From CALNYX01 sp942490925 (lineage in GTDB: Bacteria > Chlamydiota > Chlamydiia > Chlamydiales > JAAKFR01), in the NCBI GenBank assembly GCA_942490925.1, contig CALNYX010000057.1, forward strand, positions 1-64,000: a DNA stretch of 64,000 nt, read 5' to 3'. Within the stretch, counting starts at the first letter, position 1; every line of letters begins with the position of its first letter. Positions 32,011 to 43,373 of the stretch are shown here, one piece after another. The notes under the pieces are model-generated. The model saw nothing but the letters and a program-made list of their open reading frames with translations. It did not search any database and had not been told where the DNA came from. A program made the position numbers and the translations under genes.

Positions 32011-34721
32011 TTGGCCGAGATAAGCGGCGCCCTAACTAGCAGACAAGGAGTGCCCATCCAGAAGGAAAGAATGGCAGAATTTTGCCTTCCTCCTTTCCAC
32101 CAGTTAGGCCATGGGGCAAGCAGAGATGTCGCGCTGCTAAGTGCAAAACATGCTCCCATGCTGGCTGGCTCAGCAGCAAGCTTCCCGTGCCACTGCACCT
32201 CCCACCACCGCCACTTGCTGCTCCAGTGCCATGGCAACAGAGCTGCCTCCCAAGATGAGCAAATCCAGGCATTGATGGAGGGCAACAATGCCCCCCCGCA
32301 TCACAGGCAGCGCCTGCGCTGGAGAGTGGAAGCGCTTCAAAAAGCTCGTGGGCAATCCCGAAAATGGCCTGATGAAAGATGGCCAAGGGCGACACCTCTC
32401 TCGTCAAAGCTGCAACAATTTTTTTCTGAAGGGCGCATCAAGCAGGCTCATTGGCCCCAGCGCTGCCTCCCGCGTTGCATCTGCTCTTCAGCTTTGCTCT
32501 GACAATGAAGAGCTGCCTCAAGCCTCCCATGGAGAAGCTTGTTGCTCGCAGCAACAATGCTGAATGCGCCCTTTCTTTGCAGAAGGTGAAGCAGCAACAG
32601 AAGCGCGATGAGGCGCTTGAAGGTGATCATGCTGGAGCACCTGCCGGCGCCCTCAGCGTGGAAAAGACCCAAGCAAAGGGCGGTGGAGGCTGGGCTAAGC
32701 TCTAGCTCCTGGGGTGACTTGGCGGCTGCCTGGGCCCTCTCCAGCCAGCCCATGGCTTGTGGCGACTCACTTTGGATGCTTCGCTTGTCTGATCTCATGC
32801 GTGATGAGGCTCATGGCCCTGAGGCAGACAACCATGTTTGCCTCACAGCCGCAGCTACCGGTAGCCAGCGCCTTGGCAGCCCACTGTTTGGGCGCCATCG
32901 CCAGAGTGGGCAGACCAGATTGTGTCAGCGGCAGTAGATTTTTGGATGGAGGTCCCTCTTGGATTTTTCAATGGCAATGGGGACGAAAGAGCAAGCGTGT
33001 TGTAGAGCTTGGCATGGTGGATCCGAGGATGGCGCCAGGTGCGGGTGACAGTGATGCTCCATTTGCGACTCTGCACTTGCCCTGTCATGCCTGATCTCTC
33101 CCTCCTCCTCCCAGCATGGGCCGGCCTTCCCAGCCCCAGCAGCGTCAATGGCATTCAGAGCAGGTGGAGCATGCGCGTGGGCTGCAGTGGAGCCCTGCCT
33201 CAGATGCGTGAGCAGCGCCTGTGCCTTCGCCAAGGCGGGTTTTGCTCAAGACGAGCAGGAGCTCCTGGCGTGTGGCATGAGCTATCACACCAGCTGCATT
33301 GCAGCAGGCAAACCTTTTTGATTTCGGCTTGCCAACCACAGAGGTCTTAGCTACCCAGCAGCGTGCTGGCTTCTGAGCTTCATCTGCAAGCGCTGCACGG
33401 TGAGAGCCATGTTGGGTTGTGAGAGCTCATCAAAGGATCAAACGACACTTCGCTTCTCATGCTCGAACAAATGAGGATGATCGATCAGATGAGTGTCTGG
33501 GCTGTAAAAACTTTGCAGGGGCGCAAGCGCTCACAGGGTTGCTTGATTCGAAAACAAGCTTTTTGCCCAGGCTTTGGCGCCGATGAAGTTGACCAGCCCA
33601 CCCATCTCACCAGCGATCGCAGCAATGTGGGCGCAGCAACAGCGCAGCTTGGAGAAACCTGCCAGGAAACACATTGCATCAGAAGGAGATCGCATCCCTT
33701 GTAGCACCTGTCAGAAGGTCCGAGCTGTGGCAGCTCAGCTTTGCATGGTGGACCTGCAAATCGCTCATCCAGAAGAGGCTATGTGCGACAGCCATCAGCA
33801 CCAAGGACACCTGACGTTGGGATGCACTCCTAACTGCCCTCCCACTATGACGCAGCTGCTTCAGGAGCATGATCATTGTAAGCTGCTCAATTACAAGATG
33901 GGCAAGAAGCCCCAATGGCCTTCTAGCTAGCCTTCAAATTGCGCGCTCTCGCCGCAAGCGCCTGCGCAAGGCAGCCAAGAAGGCTGCTGCAACGACTCGT
34001 GACGGAGCTACGGAGCAGAAGCTCAGCCACGCAGCTAGGTCACATGACTCTCACATGGGTGGCACGCCTATGAACAAGCGCCTCAAGTGACTCAAGGATG
34101 AAGGCCCTGGCACAAAGGGAAGGGTCAGTCGCAAAAGAAAGCAATCGCAAGAGGCTGCCCCCCAGCTCACTGAAGTGCAATCACATTTAATCCTCTAGCA
34201 TGATCTACATTTGAATGTGCTCACACTTGCGCAGCAATGCTGGTTACATTGCTTAGGGTGCCCAGCTGATTTGCTTCACTTTAAAGATCTGTGGAAGTGA
34301 TTAGAGCAAGCTTGTTTTTAGGGCCTTGCGACAACAGCGCTAGCTTGTCTGTTGTGTTGTTAGCATTGCGACTGGGTGTGTTGTCATCACACTGTAATCA
34401 TTTATTGCTGTGGTTCTCTCGTCGATGAGCGAAAGCTGCCGCTAGGGGCGCTCTTGCAGCACCCGCCAACAACCTTTCTGCTGAGATTCTCGTAAATCGG
34501 GAGCACCTAATAACAAGATCGCGACAACAGTAAAACTGATGAGACATGTTTGACACACTTGGGCTTCATAGCGCTATTATTGCTTAGCGGAAACACAGCG
34601 CTCATGGCCTTTGCTTTCTGCCTCTCACTGAAAGCAGGCCAAAGTGCCACCAAAGGCACTAACTCAGCACCTTTAGTCTAAGCAACGACGATAGCCTGCT
34701 GCAGAGAAGCCACTTGCATCT

Positions 34722-35015
34722 CTGCCGGCTTGCACTGTGAGCCACAAAACTCTTACAATGCTTCTTGAGGCACTTGTTGCAGGCTATGAGAAAGATGCAT
34801 TAGTGGCCCGAAGCAGGCTGGCTGCTGTTGCCTCCTCTTTCAACGGCTTGCTAACAGCTGCAATGTCACTGCCGGCTTGCACTGTGAGCCACAAAACTCT
34901 TACAATGCTTCTTGAGGCACTTGTTGCAGGCTATGAGAAAGATGCATTAGTGGCCCGAAGCAGGCTGGCTGCTGTTGCCTCCTCTTTCAACGGCTTGCTA
35001 ACAGCTGCAATGTCA
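34722..35015 (+). repeat. perfect 147-bp tandem duplication
   Basis: Two adjacent copies of 147 bp (49 codons) are identical base for base as far as I can compare; CCGGCTTGCACTGTGAGCC starts each. The duplication keeps one plus-strand frame open (TLTMLLEALVAGYEKDALVA repeated). Full identity in a region of heavy divergence implies a very recent event. Confidence 0.8.
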
Positions 35016-35676
35016 CACTTGGCACCTCTTTGTCTGCATTCGACCATTGCAGCATGTCATAGCCAAAGGTGTGGCGCCTTTCCCGCTCAGCTGTGAGTCA
35101 CTTTCATCGCTCCGCGCGGCACGACGCGCTTGCGCACCTTGTTGCCACCAAAAGAGGCGCTAACTTTCTCCCAGACCTTTGCATTCAAGCCATCATTTTA
35201 TCTCCTCATTGCCATTGGTTAATTGCATTTACTCCAGAGGATTGACACGCGATGATGCCAAGCAAGAAGCTCCCCACATCTGATTGACGCTTTGGCTGCT
35301 CGGCGGAGCCAGGTTGTGAGCTGCCCCCCCCCTCCCCCCCCTTCCTCACTCAGACACATGGGCAGCTCACTGCTGGGGCAACCAGGCAGCCCACCCCAGC
35401 AAGATGAGCTCCACCTGACTTTTGTGTGGAGCTCACCAACAAGCCTCCAGCTTGACAGGAGCTGCTGAGGCTACTAGGGCAAGTCGCGCCACTGGCTGCC
35501 TGGCCCCGTGGTGCCAGGCAGCAGAGCGCATCAATGGGTGGAAGCGCCAGGGGCCAGGGGCTGCCATGCCCCACTTGGCTGGGAGGCGATTGGGGGGGGG
35601 GGCATTTTTAGGGAGCCTTTGGCACAAATTGATGCTTTCGGTGGAGCCTTGAGCGCCAATCGACATTTGTTGGAAA

Positions 35677-36005
35677 GCTTGACAGATCAACAGTAAAAAA
35701 TGGTGCCTAATGGCTCTTTTCATCAATGGCTTGACAACTCTACAAAAAGAGCAACATGTGAACAGAGAAAGCTTGACAGCTCAACAAAAAGAGCAGCGCG
35801 CGAGCAGCCCAAGCTTGATGCTTCAACAAAGAGCGCCAGCCGCGTGCGTGCTGCTTGACAGAACCACCAAAAATTGGCAGATCAAATTGACAAATTGACA
35901 TTTATGTGGGTCTGCCATCTCTTGTTTTTGGCGTGGCACACTCGATCATCTTGACAGCTCTGCTCAAAATCACCTCCTTGCGGCGCAGTGCTTGACAACT
36001 CCACA
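35677..36005 (+). repeat. degenerate about 42-bp array around GCTTGACA
   Basis: CTTGACA or CTTGATG followed by (A/G)CTC.ACAAAAAGAGC recurs at 35679, 35731, 35773, 35815, 35855, 35951 and 35992, with spacing near 40-42 bp for most. The array ends next to the ATG at 36008. Confidence 0.5.
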
Positions 36006-36007
36006 AA

Positions 36008-38241
36008 ATGTGGAGTTGCAGCAGCGGCGCACGAATGGCTCGATTAGAGCAGCTTGGTGATGAATCCACAACAATGAGCAACAAACACCAAACTGAAAAG
36101 AGAAAGAGAAGGCATGCAAGGCACTCCCTTGGCGCCTCTTCCAGGCAAAGGAGATTGGCTGTGGAAAGCAAGTTAAAGATTGTCTCCAATCTCTTTACGA
36201 GCATTCCCAACTCTCTTATGCCATTGCTCGACTCACAAAATTTACTAGCTTTGTGCACAAATGAAGACAGTGATAGGTTGTTTTATGAAGCTGCTGGAAA
36301 GCTACCTGGGCTGTTGCCAGTGGGAGAAAGAGTGGAGGGCAATTGCGTTGCTGTGGATTTGGTTGGCAAGATTAAATCCATTACCGAGTGCCTTGGCTTT
36401 GGAGCAGGAAGAACAAGGAGTGACCAAGGAGCAATCACAGAGCATAAAATGGATGCTTCCCAGGGGAGGCGACTGAGCAACGCCATTGCAGCTGTCAAGA
36501 AGCGCAGGAATTTGCCCACCGGGAAGGGAGCAAAAGACGATGCATGCTTCGTTAGTGTTGACACTGCTGCTGGGGATGAAAAAGCTGTGGTCGCTGCGCT
36601 GCTCTCTACTCATCACATGGGCTTAATCCCTGAAGGAGGTGCCTGCTTCAAAGTGCCATTTGTGTCGGCAGCTGGGTGCCACAACTCCGTGCTGGCATTT
36701 GTAGAGAGCGTTGCTCTTTGCTCAGACTTGAAGGCATCATTGAGATCATTGCATAGGAGGCCAATCAGCAGCGGCGATGAAGCCTGCAAAAATGTTGGTC
36801 AAAAAAGCAGCATAGATCTTGAGATTGCTGGCCTAAATGAAGAAATGTCAGCAATTGAAGCGTCATTAGATGAGCCTGATCATGAGGTGATGCCTGCGCC
36901 CGACGCGCCTGATCTTCAGGGCCGCACAGCCAGCCATGCCACCGAGTCTGCTGGCACTCTCTCTGACCATGATGCAGCAAAACATGATGCTGACTCTACT
37001 GGCATTCGCTCTGACCATGAGGCGGCGAAATGCGCTGCTATCGCCGGCTCTTCCAAGGCTGCTGCTGAGCCTGCTGGCGCTCACTCTTGCCACGATGCGG
37101 CAAAATGCACTGAGCCTTGCTCTGATCACGATGCGGCAAAATGCGCTGCCGACTCCACTGGCAGCCTATCTGACCATGATGCAGCGAGACGTGATGCTGA
37201 TTCTTCTGCTGCTGATGCGGCGAAACGCGCTGCTGAGCCTTCTGCTGCTGAGCCTGCTGGCAGGAGCTCTGCCTCCGCTGACTCAGCCGACTCTTCCAAG
37301 GTTGCTGCTGAGCCTGCTGTCGCTCACTCTTACCATGATGCGGCAAAATGTGCTGAGCCTTGCTCTGATCATGACATGGCAAAGCGTGCTGCCGACTGTC
37401 TGCTGGCACTCTCTCTGACCATGATGCGGCGAAGCGCGCCACTGACGCGGCAAAAGCAACGCGCTGCTATCGCTGGCTCTTCCAAGGCTGCTGCTGAGCC
37501 TACTGGCACTCACTCTTGCCATGACATGGCAAAGCGCACTGAGCCTACTCTGATCATGACACGTCAAAATGTGCTGCCAACTCTGCTGGCACTCTCTCTG
37601 ACCGTGATGTGGCGAAACGTGATGCTGACTCTTCTGCTGCTGATGCGGCAAAACGCGCTGCTGAGCCTTCTGCTACTGAGCCTGCTGGCAGCAGCTCTGC
37701 CTCCAATGACTCAGCCGACTCTACCAAGGCTGCTGCTGAGCCTGCTGGTGCTTGCGCTGCCGGCTCTGCTGGCGCTCTCTCTGACCATGATGCGGCAAAG
37801 CGCAACGCTGAGTCAGCTAGTGCCCACTCTGCCTCCGCCGGTGCCGCTGAGCCCTCCAAGGCTGCTGCCCCTCATGCAAAAGTTGAGCATGTTGCTTGGC
37901 TTTGCCCAGCGCGTGTCAAAGATGGCGCCCCTGACCCTTTCCAGGCTAAGCTGAGAAAGGGAGCAAAAGTCGCGAGCAAAAGCATTGATGTTGACATGTC
38001 ACAGGAGGCTGAAAGGGAGAGCCGCTGCACCAAAAGAAGAGTGCAACGCCATTGCGAAAAAATGTGCGAAGAGCTAGAGTTGCCAAAAGTGACAGCCAAG
38101 AAGGAAAAGAAGTGTCACATCGACAAGGCCTCTGGAGCAATGCCGAAGGCTCAAAGAAGCAGGCCGCCGGGGTCGTTGCCATGGGCAGCCCTTCTAGGAG
38201 CTTGTTGCAAATGCCCACTTGCCCGCCAGGCCCCACGCTAG
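36008..38241 (+). pseudogene. long repeat-rich ORF with frameshift, family unknown
   Basis: From the ATG at 36008 a unique N-terminal part of about 290 residues includes a basic start (KRKRRHARH), LFTSIPNSLMPLLDSQNLLA and FVSVDTAAGDEKAVVAALLS. An Ala/Asp/Ser-rich region follows, with tandem units such as SDHDAAK, AADSTG and SKAAAEPAG. Near 37400 the frame changes and the repeats continue in another frame, ending in a basic C-terminus (KSIDVDMSQEAERESR, then VQRHCEKMCEELELPK) at 38241. The repeat DNA is open in several frames. Without the frameshift this would be one protein of about 740 aa. It may be a functional gene with an indel or a decaying one. No family is recognised. Confidence 0.5.
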
Positions 38242-38383
38242 CAGGCCGATGCTCTGACGAGCTCGGGCTTGCTCAAGAGGCGCGCCAGCCAACTTTTCTT
38301 CATGGCAGAGCTCGCCTCCTTCCCTCTTGCCATCAACCCATGCTCCGCCGACTCTGTGTCACTCATTTTCTTGGAGCTGGAGC

Positions 38384-38750
38384 CATGAAGGGAAGGAGCG
38401 CGTGCTCAGCCAGCGCTCCTGCCCAGCGTTGTTGCTCGTGATCTTGGGTGGCCAAAGTCACCTCCTTGGGGTTGTCAGTGCCAACCCCATTTCATGACGT
38501 GGCAAGTCACTTTCGTGGTGGCAATTTGTGATTTTTTGCAATTTTTGACCGCTTGCAGCAAGGCTAGCTATGAAGAGAAGGAGCGCGCATGCAACCAGCA
38601 CCCCTGCCCAGCATTATTGCTCGTGATCTGGGGCGGCCAAAGGCACCACGAGGTTGTCGGCACCAGCCCCATTTCACGACATTGCGAGCCACTTTCGCAG
38701 CAGCAGTTTGTGTTTTTTCAGCTTCCGGCTGCTTGCAGCGCCTGCAAGCC
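38384..38750 (+). repeat. diverged tandem duplication, about 185-bp unit
   Basis: Two adjacent copies begin ATGAAGGGAAGGAGCGCG (about 38384) and ATGAAGAGAAGGAGCGCG (about 38569). They share CCTGCCCAGC, TTGCTCGTGATC, GGCCAAAG, CCCCATTTCA and CCGCTTGCAGC-like blocks. Differences are chiefly transitions. Confidence 0.6.
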
Positions 38751-39249
38751 AAAAGGCCAATTTGAGAGGGTCACTTTAAAAGAGGCATTTGTGTCGAAAT
38801 GCCTGTTGCTTAAACTGAGAGAATGACCGAGGCCCAAAGCAAATGTCCAATTTAGACAAAAATTGGCATGGCTTGCCTTGAAGGGCAATCAGCGCACAAA
38901 AGAGGGCAATTGACTGCATAAAATAAGATGCTGAAATTGTCAAAGAGCGCCGCCTCTTCCCCAAAGCCAAAGCGCGCTTCAAGCTGGGCTTGCACACGTG
39001 CTTTGATCACAAGCTACTGCACAGCGGGCACAGCACTTCTTGGTCGGCTTCATCATGCCCCTGTGACATTGTTGAAAAGGGAGCTCAGCAAGTCAAAAGG
39101 CATGTGCACGAGGGCGCTTGTGGCGCTTGCTGCAGCGCTGCCAGCGTTGTGCTGACCATCTCTGGGGCTGGTCACCTCACAGGGGTGCGGTGCCGCCGCC
39201 CAAGAGAGCGCTGCAACCCTGTGGCAAGTGAGTGCATTGTTTTATAAAA

Positions 39250-41580
39250 TGGAGGCCCACTCACCATGAGGATCATCACAGAGGGCTGTCATGGTGACTC
39301 CTTCAGCGCGGGGGCTCTCGCGCTGATGAGCTTCATGTGTGCTCTTTCCGAGAGTCGGTGATGCCTCCATCCAAGAGAGCTTTTGAAGGGCGCTATTGTA
39401 AGTCTCATTCTTGTTGGCCAGGGAGCTCATTCCATCAAAGAGTTTGTGTCAGAAAATGCAAGAGAGGCAAGCACAGTCATGCGCTGATGGCTCGCGAGGG
39501 GGTCAATTTATTGGAGCGCGCGGCGCTATGGCCTTGACGAACTCGCATCGTGCAGCGCATCATTCATGATCTCATGGAGGAAGTCATTCCTGCATGGCTC
39601 CTGCATTGTATTTCTCTAGGTTGGATGGTTCTGCCTTGTGGTGTTGTGACGGTGACCATGACTTCTGAGCTGATTCACTCTTCTTGCATGCCGCAGCTCT
39701 CTGCCTTGAGCACCTTGAGCGCCCCTTTTAAGTGAAGGGAGCCAAACCAAACACCAATCAACCCATGGGACATGGCTTATCTAACTACCAACGACAATGT
39801 GAAAGAGGTGCAGGAGTAAATGACCATGAATTAGTTAAGCTGTGAGCCATAATGAAGGGCAACAGGGAAGCACCCATGCTTCTGAGGAGCCTTGAGCGTG
39901 CCCCACGTTGCCTGAAATAGCATCCATTCACCTTATGACACACAAGCTAGCTCTATCGGTTATGGCGCTAGAAGGTTTGGGTGTTGTGTAGACTAGCTTT
40001 GTGCATTGAGACAGGGAAACAGGCAAAGGTATGACTAGACAAGTGAGGCTGAGGCTGGAGTTGCAGCCCGGCACAAGTGGTGCTCCTAGATGATTGAGAC
40101 TATTAGCACTACATTTGATGCTCACAACCATCTAGCATTGATGACATCTTGCCTACAACACATTATGGAAACTGCTCCGGTAGATTTCTTGGTGTTAGAC
40201 TCGGCTTTGCAGCCCATAAATTGGCAGCTTTGCCGAGGCCTTGGATCATGATGCCATGCTCATGCAGAAAAGGGTAACAAAGAACACAAAAACATCACCC
40301 CATCCCACCAAATTTATCCTATGAATATGTGTCAATGATTGTTCCATGACCATTATGCATGAATGGGCAAAAAGTAAGGAAACGGTCGATTGTTGATTTC
40401 AGGCGCGCGCTGAGGCACCTGGGGATCGAAATGGCTTCTGCGCTGTCGTGATGAGAAGCAGATCTCTATGACCATGATGTCCAGGAAGTTGTGCAACAGT
40501 TGTTGGCCATCCAAGGCTCCCCATGTATGAGGTCTGCAATCAAGGGTCCGTCTGAGGTGTTGCTCTGTTGAAATTCGGGCGCCGTCAAGATTTCTAAGCT
40601 GCATCCACTCCACAGAAGTCGTGCCGAGAAGGTGGAGCTCTGGGATCATCGTTTCCAAGAAGTTTGATGACAGGCATTGGTCATCCAAGGCTTCCCATGC
40701 ATGAGGTTTGTAATCGAGTGCTCCTTGAAGGCGTCGCTCTGTCGGAACCTCGACGGCATCAAGGTTTCTGTTGCCGCGCCTGCTCCACTGTCGTTGCGCT
40801 GAGAAGGAAGAGCCCCAGGGATGGGATGCTCACATGCAGGCCCATCAGGGCTTGCTACTCATGTGACATTTGAAGACAGAAGTTGCCAACGAGGGTCAGC
40901 AATGGGTGCTGCTCTGCAGACATTTCAGGCAGTGCCAAGCAAGATTTCTGGAGGAGATGCGCCTGCTCCACAATGGCCACGCCGAGAAGGAAGAGCTCCA
41001 GGGGTGGGGCGCTTGCATGCAGATCCATGAGAGCTTACCACTCACATGAGATTTGAAGACAGAAGTCGCCATTGAGTGCCCCACAAAGGCATCATTCGGT
41101 TGAAATCTCAGATTGCGTCGCTTGAGATTTCGGCGCCACTTTTGCACCTAGCGCCATCGCCCTGAGATCTCACGCTTCTGGGAAAGCTGCCTTCGGGCAG
41201 CTGCACACTAGTTGCAGGCTATGATGGTCATCATGCTGACTAGGGTTGCGATTGCATTGCCCATTTGGCAAAAGAAGAGCCATGGTGGCGGCGGGGCTTG
41301 CTGAGCAGGCCATGAGGCAGCCTGCCCCCCCCCCCCCCCCCCCTCCCCCCAAGCATTTCTGTCTTTTGATTTCCAGCCTCCTCTAGCTCAGCTCATGACC
41401 ATGGCAAGCTTTGGGCAGGAGAGGCAAGCTGCAACCAGAGGGGCTTTGACTTGCTGTGCGCGCGCCCCCTTGCCTGCCTGCAGCCTGAGAGAGTGGGCGG
41501 GCGAGGCGCCCAGCTGGCTGGCTGCTGGGCAAGCTGCTGCTCCTCCTGAGCCATCAGGCTTCTTTGTCGACTCTGATGGG
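39250..41580. other. mixed island/ordinary region, no supported gene
   Basis: Texture alternates between island and more balanced stretches (39.75-40.35 kb is ordinary). No protein domain is seen. The tandem repeat at 40430-41160 is the main structure. A C run of about 20 lies near 41325. Confidence 0.4.
40430..41160 (-). repeat. tandem repeat of about 180-bp units
   Basis: GCCGAGAAGG-GGAGCTC-like blocks recur at about 40621, 40798 and 40981 (spacing 177 and 183 bp). Each is accompanied by CCAAGGCT-CCCATG, ATGAGGT and GTCAAG-TTTCT blocks, giving about four degenerate units. On the minus strand the units encode related segments with a leucine pattern (LDGQQLLHNFLDIMVIE and DDQCLSSNFLETMIPEL), so they may be remnants of a repeat protein. 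Confidence 0.5.
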
Positions 41581-41981
41581 TGATTGTGGAGCAGGCTGTG
41601 CTTCTTGGCTGGGAGCTAATGAGGCAGGCCCCCGCCGTGTGGGTGGCGCTGCTCACGGCTCGTGACTGCGGCAGGGGCGTCGTGGGTGCAGTCACGCTCG
41701 TGACTCCAGAGGAGTTGCTGTGTTCGACAGTAACCGGCAAACACAGAAATTCCCGTTGTTGCCGCAACTCCATCAATGCGCTCCTGCCTTCGAGAGGAAG
41801 ACCCAAAAACTCCTTCAGGGGGCCTTCGCCCAGTGACGGGACCCCCATTAGAATGTGGAATCGGAAACTGTTTTCATGCGGGCTCATCGTGGAAACGAGC
41901 AATGACAGACTCTTGATTCCATCTAAAAGTGTGGTCTTTCTGCACCTTTTGAGCTCAAGGGAGGAACCTTGATCCCCTCAG

Positions 41982-42140
41982 TCACTTGAATTCTACATTC
42001 CTTTGTCTCCTTCGAGCTCGACATCCTCGATTCAATAAGTGTTTCACGTTTTCATCGGACATTCGTCTTCTCTCACTACTTGAATTCCACATTCCGCGTC
42101 AGTGAGCACAACTTGAATTCCACATTCCGCGTCAGCGACA
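41982..42140 (+). repeat. ACTTGAATTC-ACATTCC repeats
   Basis: ACTTGAATTCCACATTCCGCGTCAG occurs twice in direct orientation (about 42076 and 42111), and a shorter diverged copy (ACTTGAATTCTACATTCC) lies at about 41985. The spacing of the two full copies is about 35 bp. Confidence 0.6.
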
Positions 42141-42442
42141 CAAAAAGCACGTCAAATAACTGGACCCCTTCTGGGTCCCGTGTAAAGTATGATAAAACGC
42201 GCGCGAAGCGCCGCGTATGCCATACCAACACAAAAACTGATGTTCGTCACCGTGATGCCAACCTGCCGAACGGAATATTGATGTGTTCATAGCATCACAC
42301 TGTTTGGTCGCTTGCAAGAATCCCACTCATAACTTTTGCTTTGGGTCTTTTATATTCCTTCCTTGTTGACACCGCGCCATCACATCATGCGCGCGCGACA
42401 TCTTGACTCATGATGTCTTCGTCTCATTCCTCGATTCGTCTT

Positions 42443-42482
<40 letters not shown>

Positions 42483-43373
42483 CGACTAACCCTTCCACAT
42501 ATCCACTGCGGCCTGGGTGAGTGTGTGTGAGCCGCGGAAACGCGATATGCAGGATGGTGGCAACATTTCCGAAGAAATTGAGGCTTGAGACGGTCTTGCA
42601 ACCGGAAATGTTGTCAGTGATGTCGCGAAGGCGTCGAATCACAGCCACCTGTTTGTAACATGCCTCATGAGGGGAAGTTCTGTCTGCTGAGGGGGCCTGG
42701 TGGGCGACACGACATAACGCCTCAGCACCAGTTCTTTCATCCCGAAGCGCCCCGCCCTATGTCGTACGTCACGTTACTCGCCACAGGTTTTGTGTGCTTT
42801 TCTGTTGTACTCGTAGCCAACAACCGGTCAGCTGCTTTTCCAAAGAGTGTAGACACTAAATGATGAGAATTTTCCTCTCTTCTTTTTACCATACCTGGCA
42901 CACAACTCATCGTTTTCATCGTGTGTTTGTTCTGGTGTCAGGTGAGGGTTTTGGTTCTGGATTGCAACTAATACACTTCCGCTTATACTGTGGCTACTCT
43001 GTCAACACACTTTTTTGTATGTACTTGGTGCCATCGATGTGTTTGAGTTTGTTGGATGTACTGTCCCTTTTCACCTTTTACAACAGCCTTATGTACGCGT
43101 TCCTTTTTCCAGTGTTCGCATTTTCTCTCGGCCTACTGCTACCCATTCTCATTTGAGGCTTCCTTGGTGGAACGCTTCAAGGCTGCGGTAGAGGTATACA
43201 CTCGTCCGGTCTTCGAATCGACTTCGTGGTTCTGGCCTACCAGGTATCGTATGCACGACAACACACGACAACTGAATGAATGTTTGACCCCTTTGCTATA
43301 CAGAAAGCATACATGCTTTCTATGGATTACTATTTCCCGGTATGTGACTACTCTTCGACTCCGCTGCTTGCCC

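Larger units (their letters stand above)
30760..39250. other. large island 5 (8.5 kb)
   Basis: The longest block of GC-, TG- and CA-rich, TA-poor sequence. It contains an amino-acid transporter pseudogene (31285-32010), a perfect 147-bp tandem duplication, a 42-bp spaced repeat, a long repeat-rich ORF (36008-38241) and a diverged 185-bp duplication. Poly-G/C runs occur near 31191, 35325 and 35591. Between these I see only open frames on both strands without domain similarity. Fossil genes inside show that the island is made of former genic DNA. Confidence 0.6.

Noticed and set aside
35679..35997. Repeated TTGACA resembling bacterial -35 boxes
   Set aside because: The surrounding DNA is eukaryotic and no -10 boxes are placed; the words are part of a degenerate 42-bp repeat.
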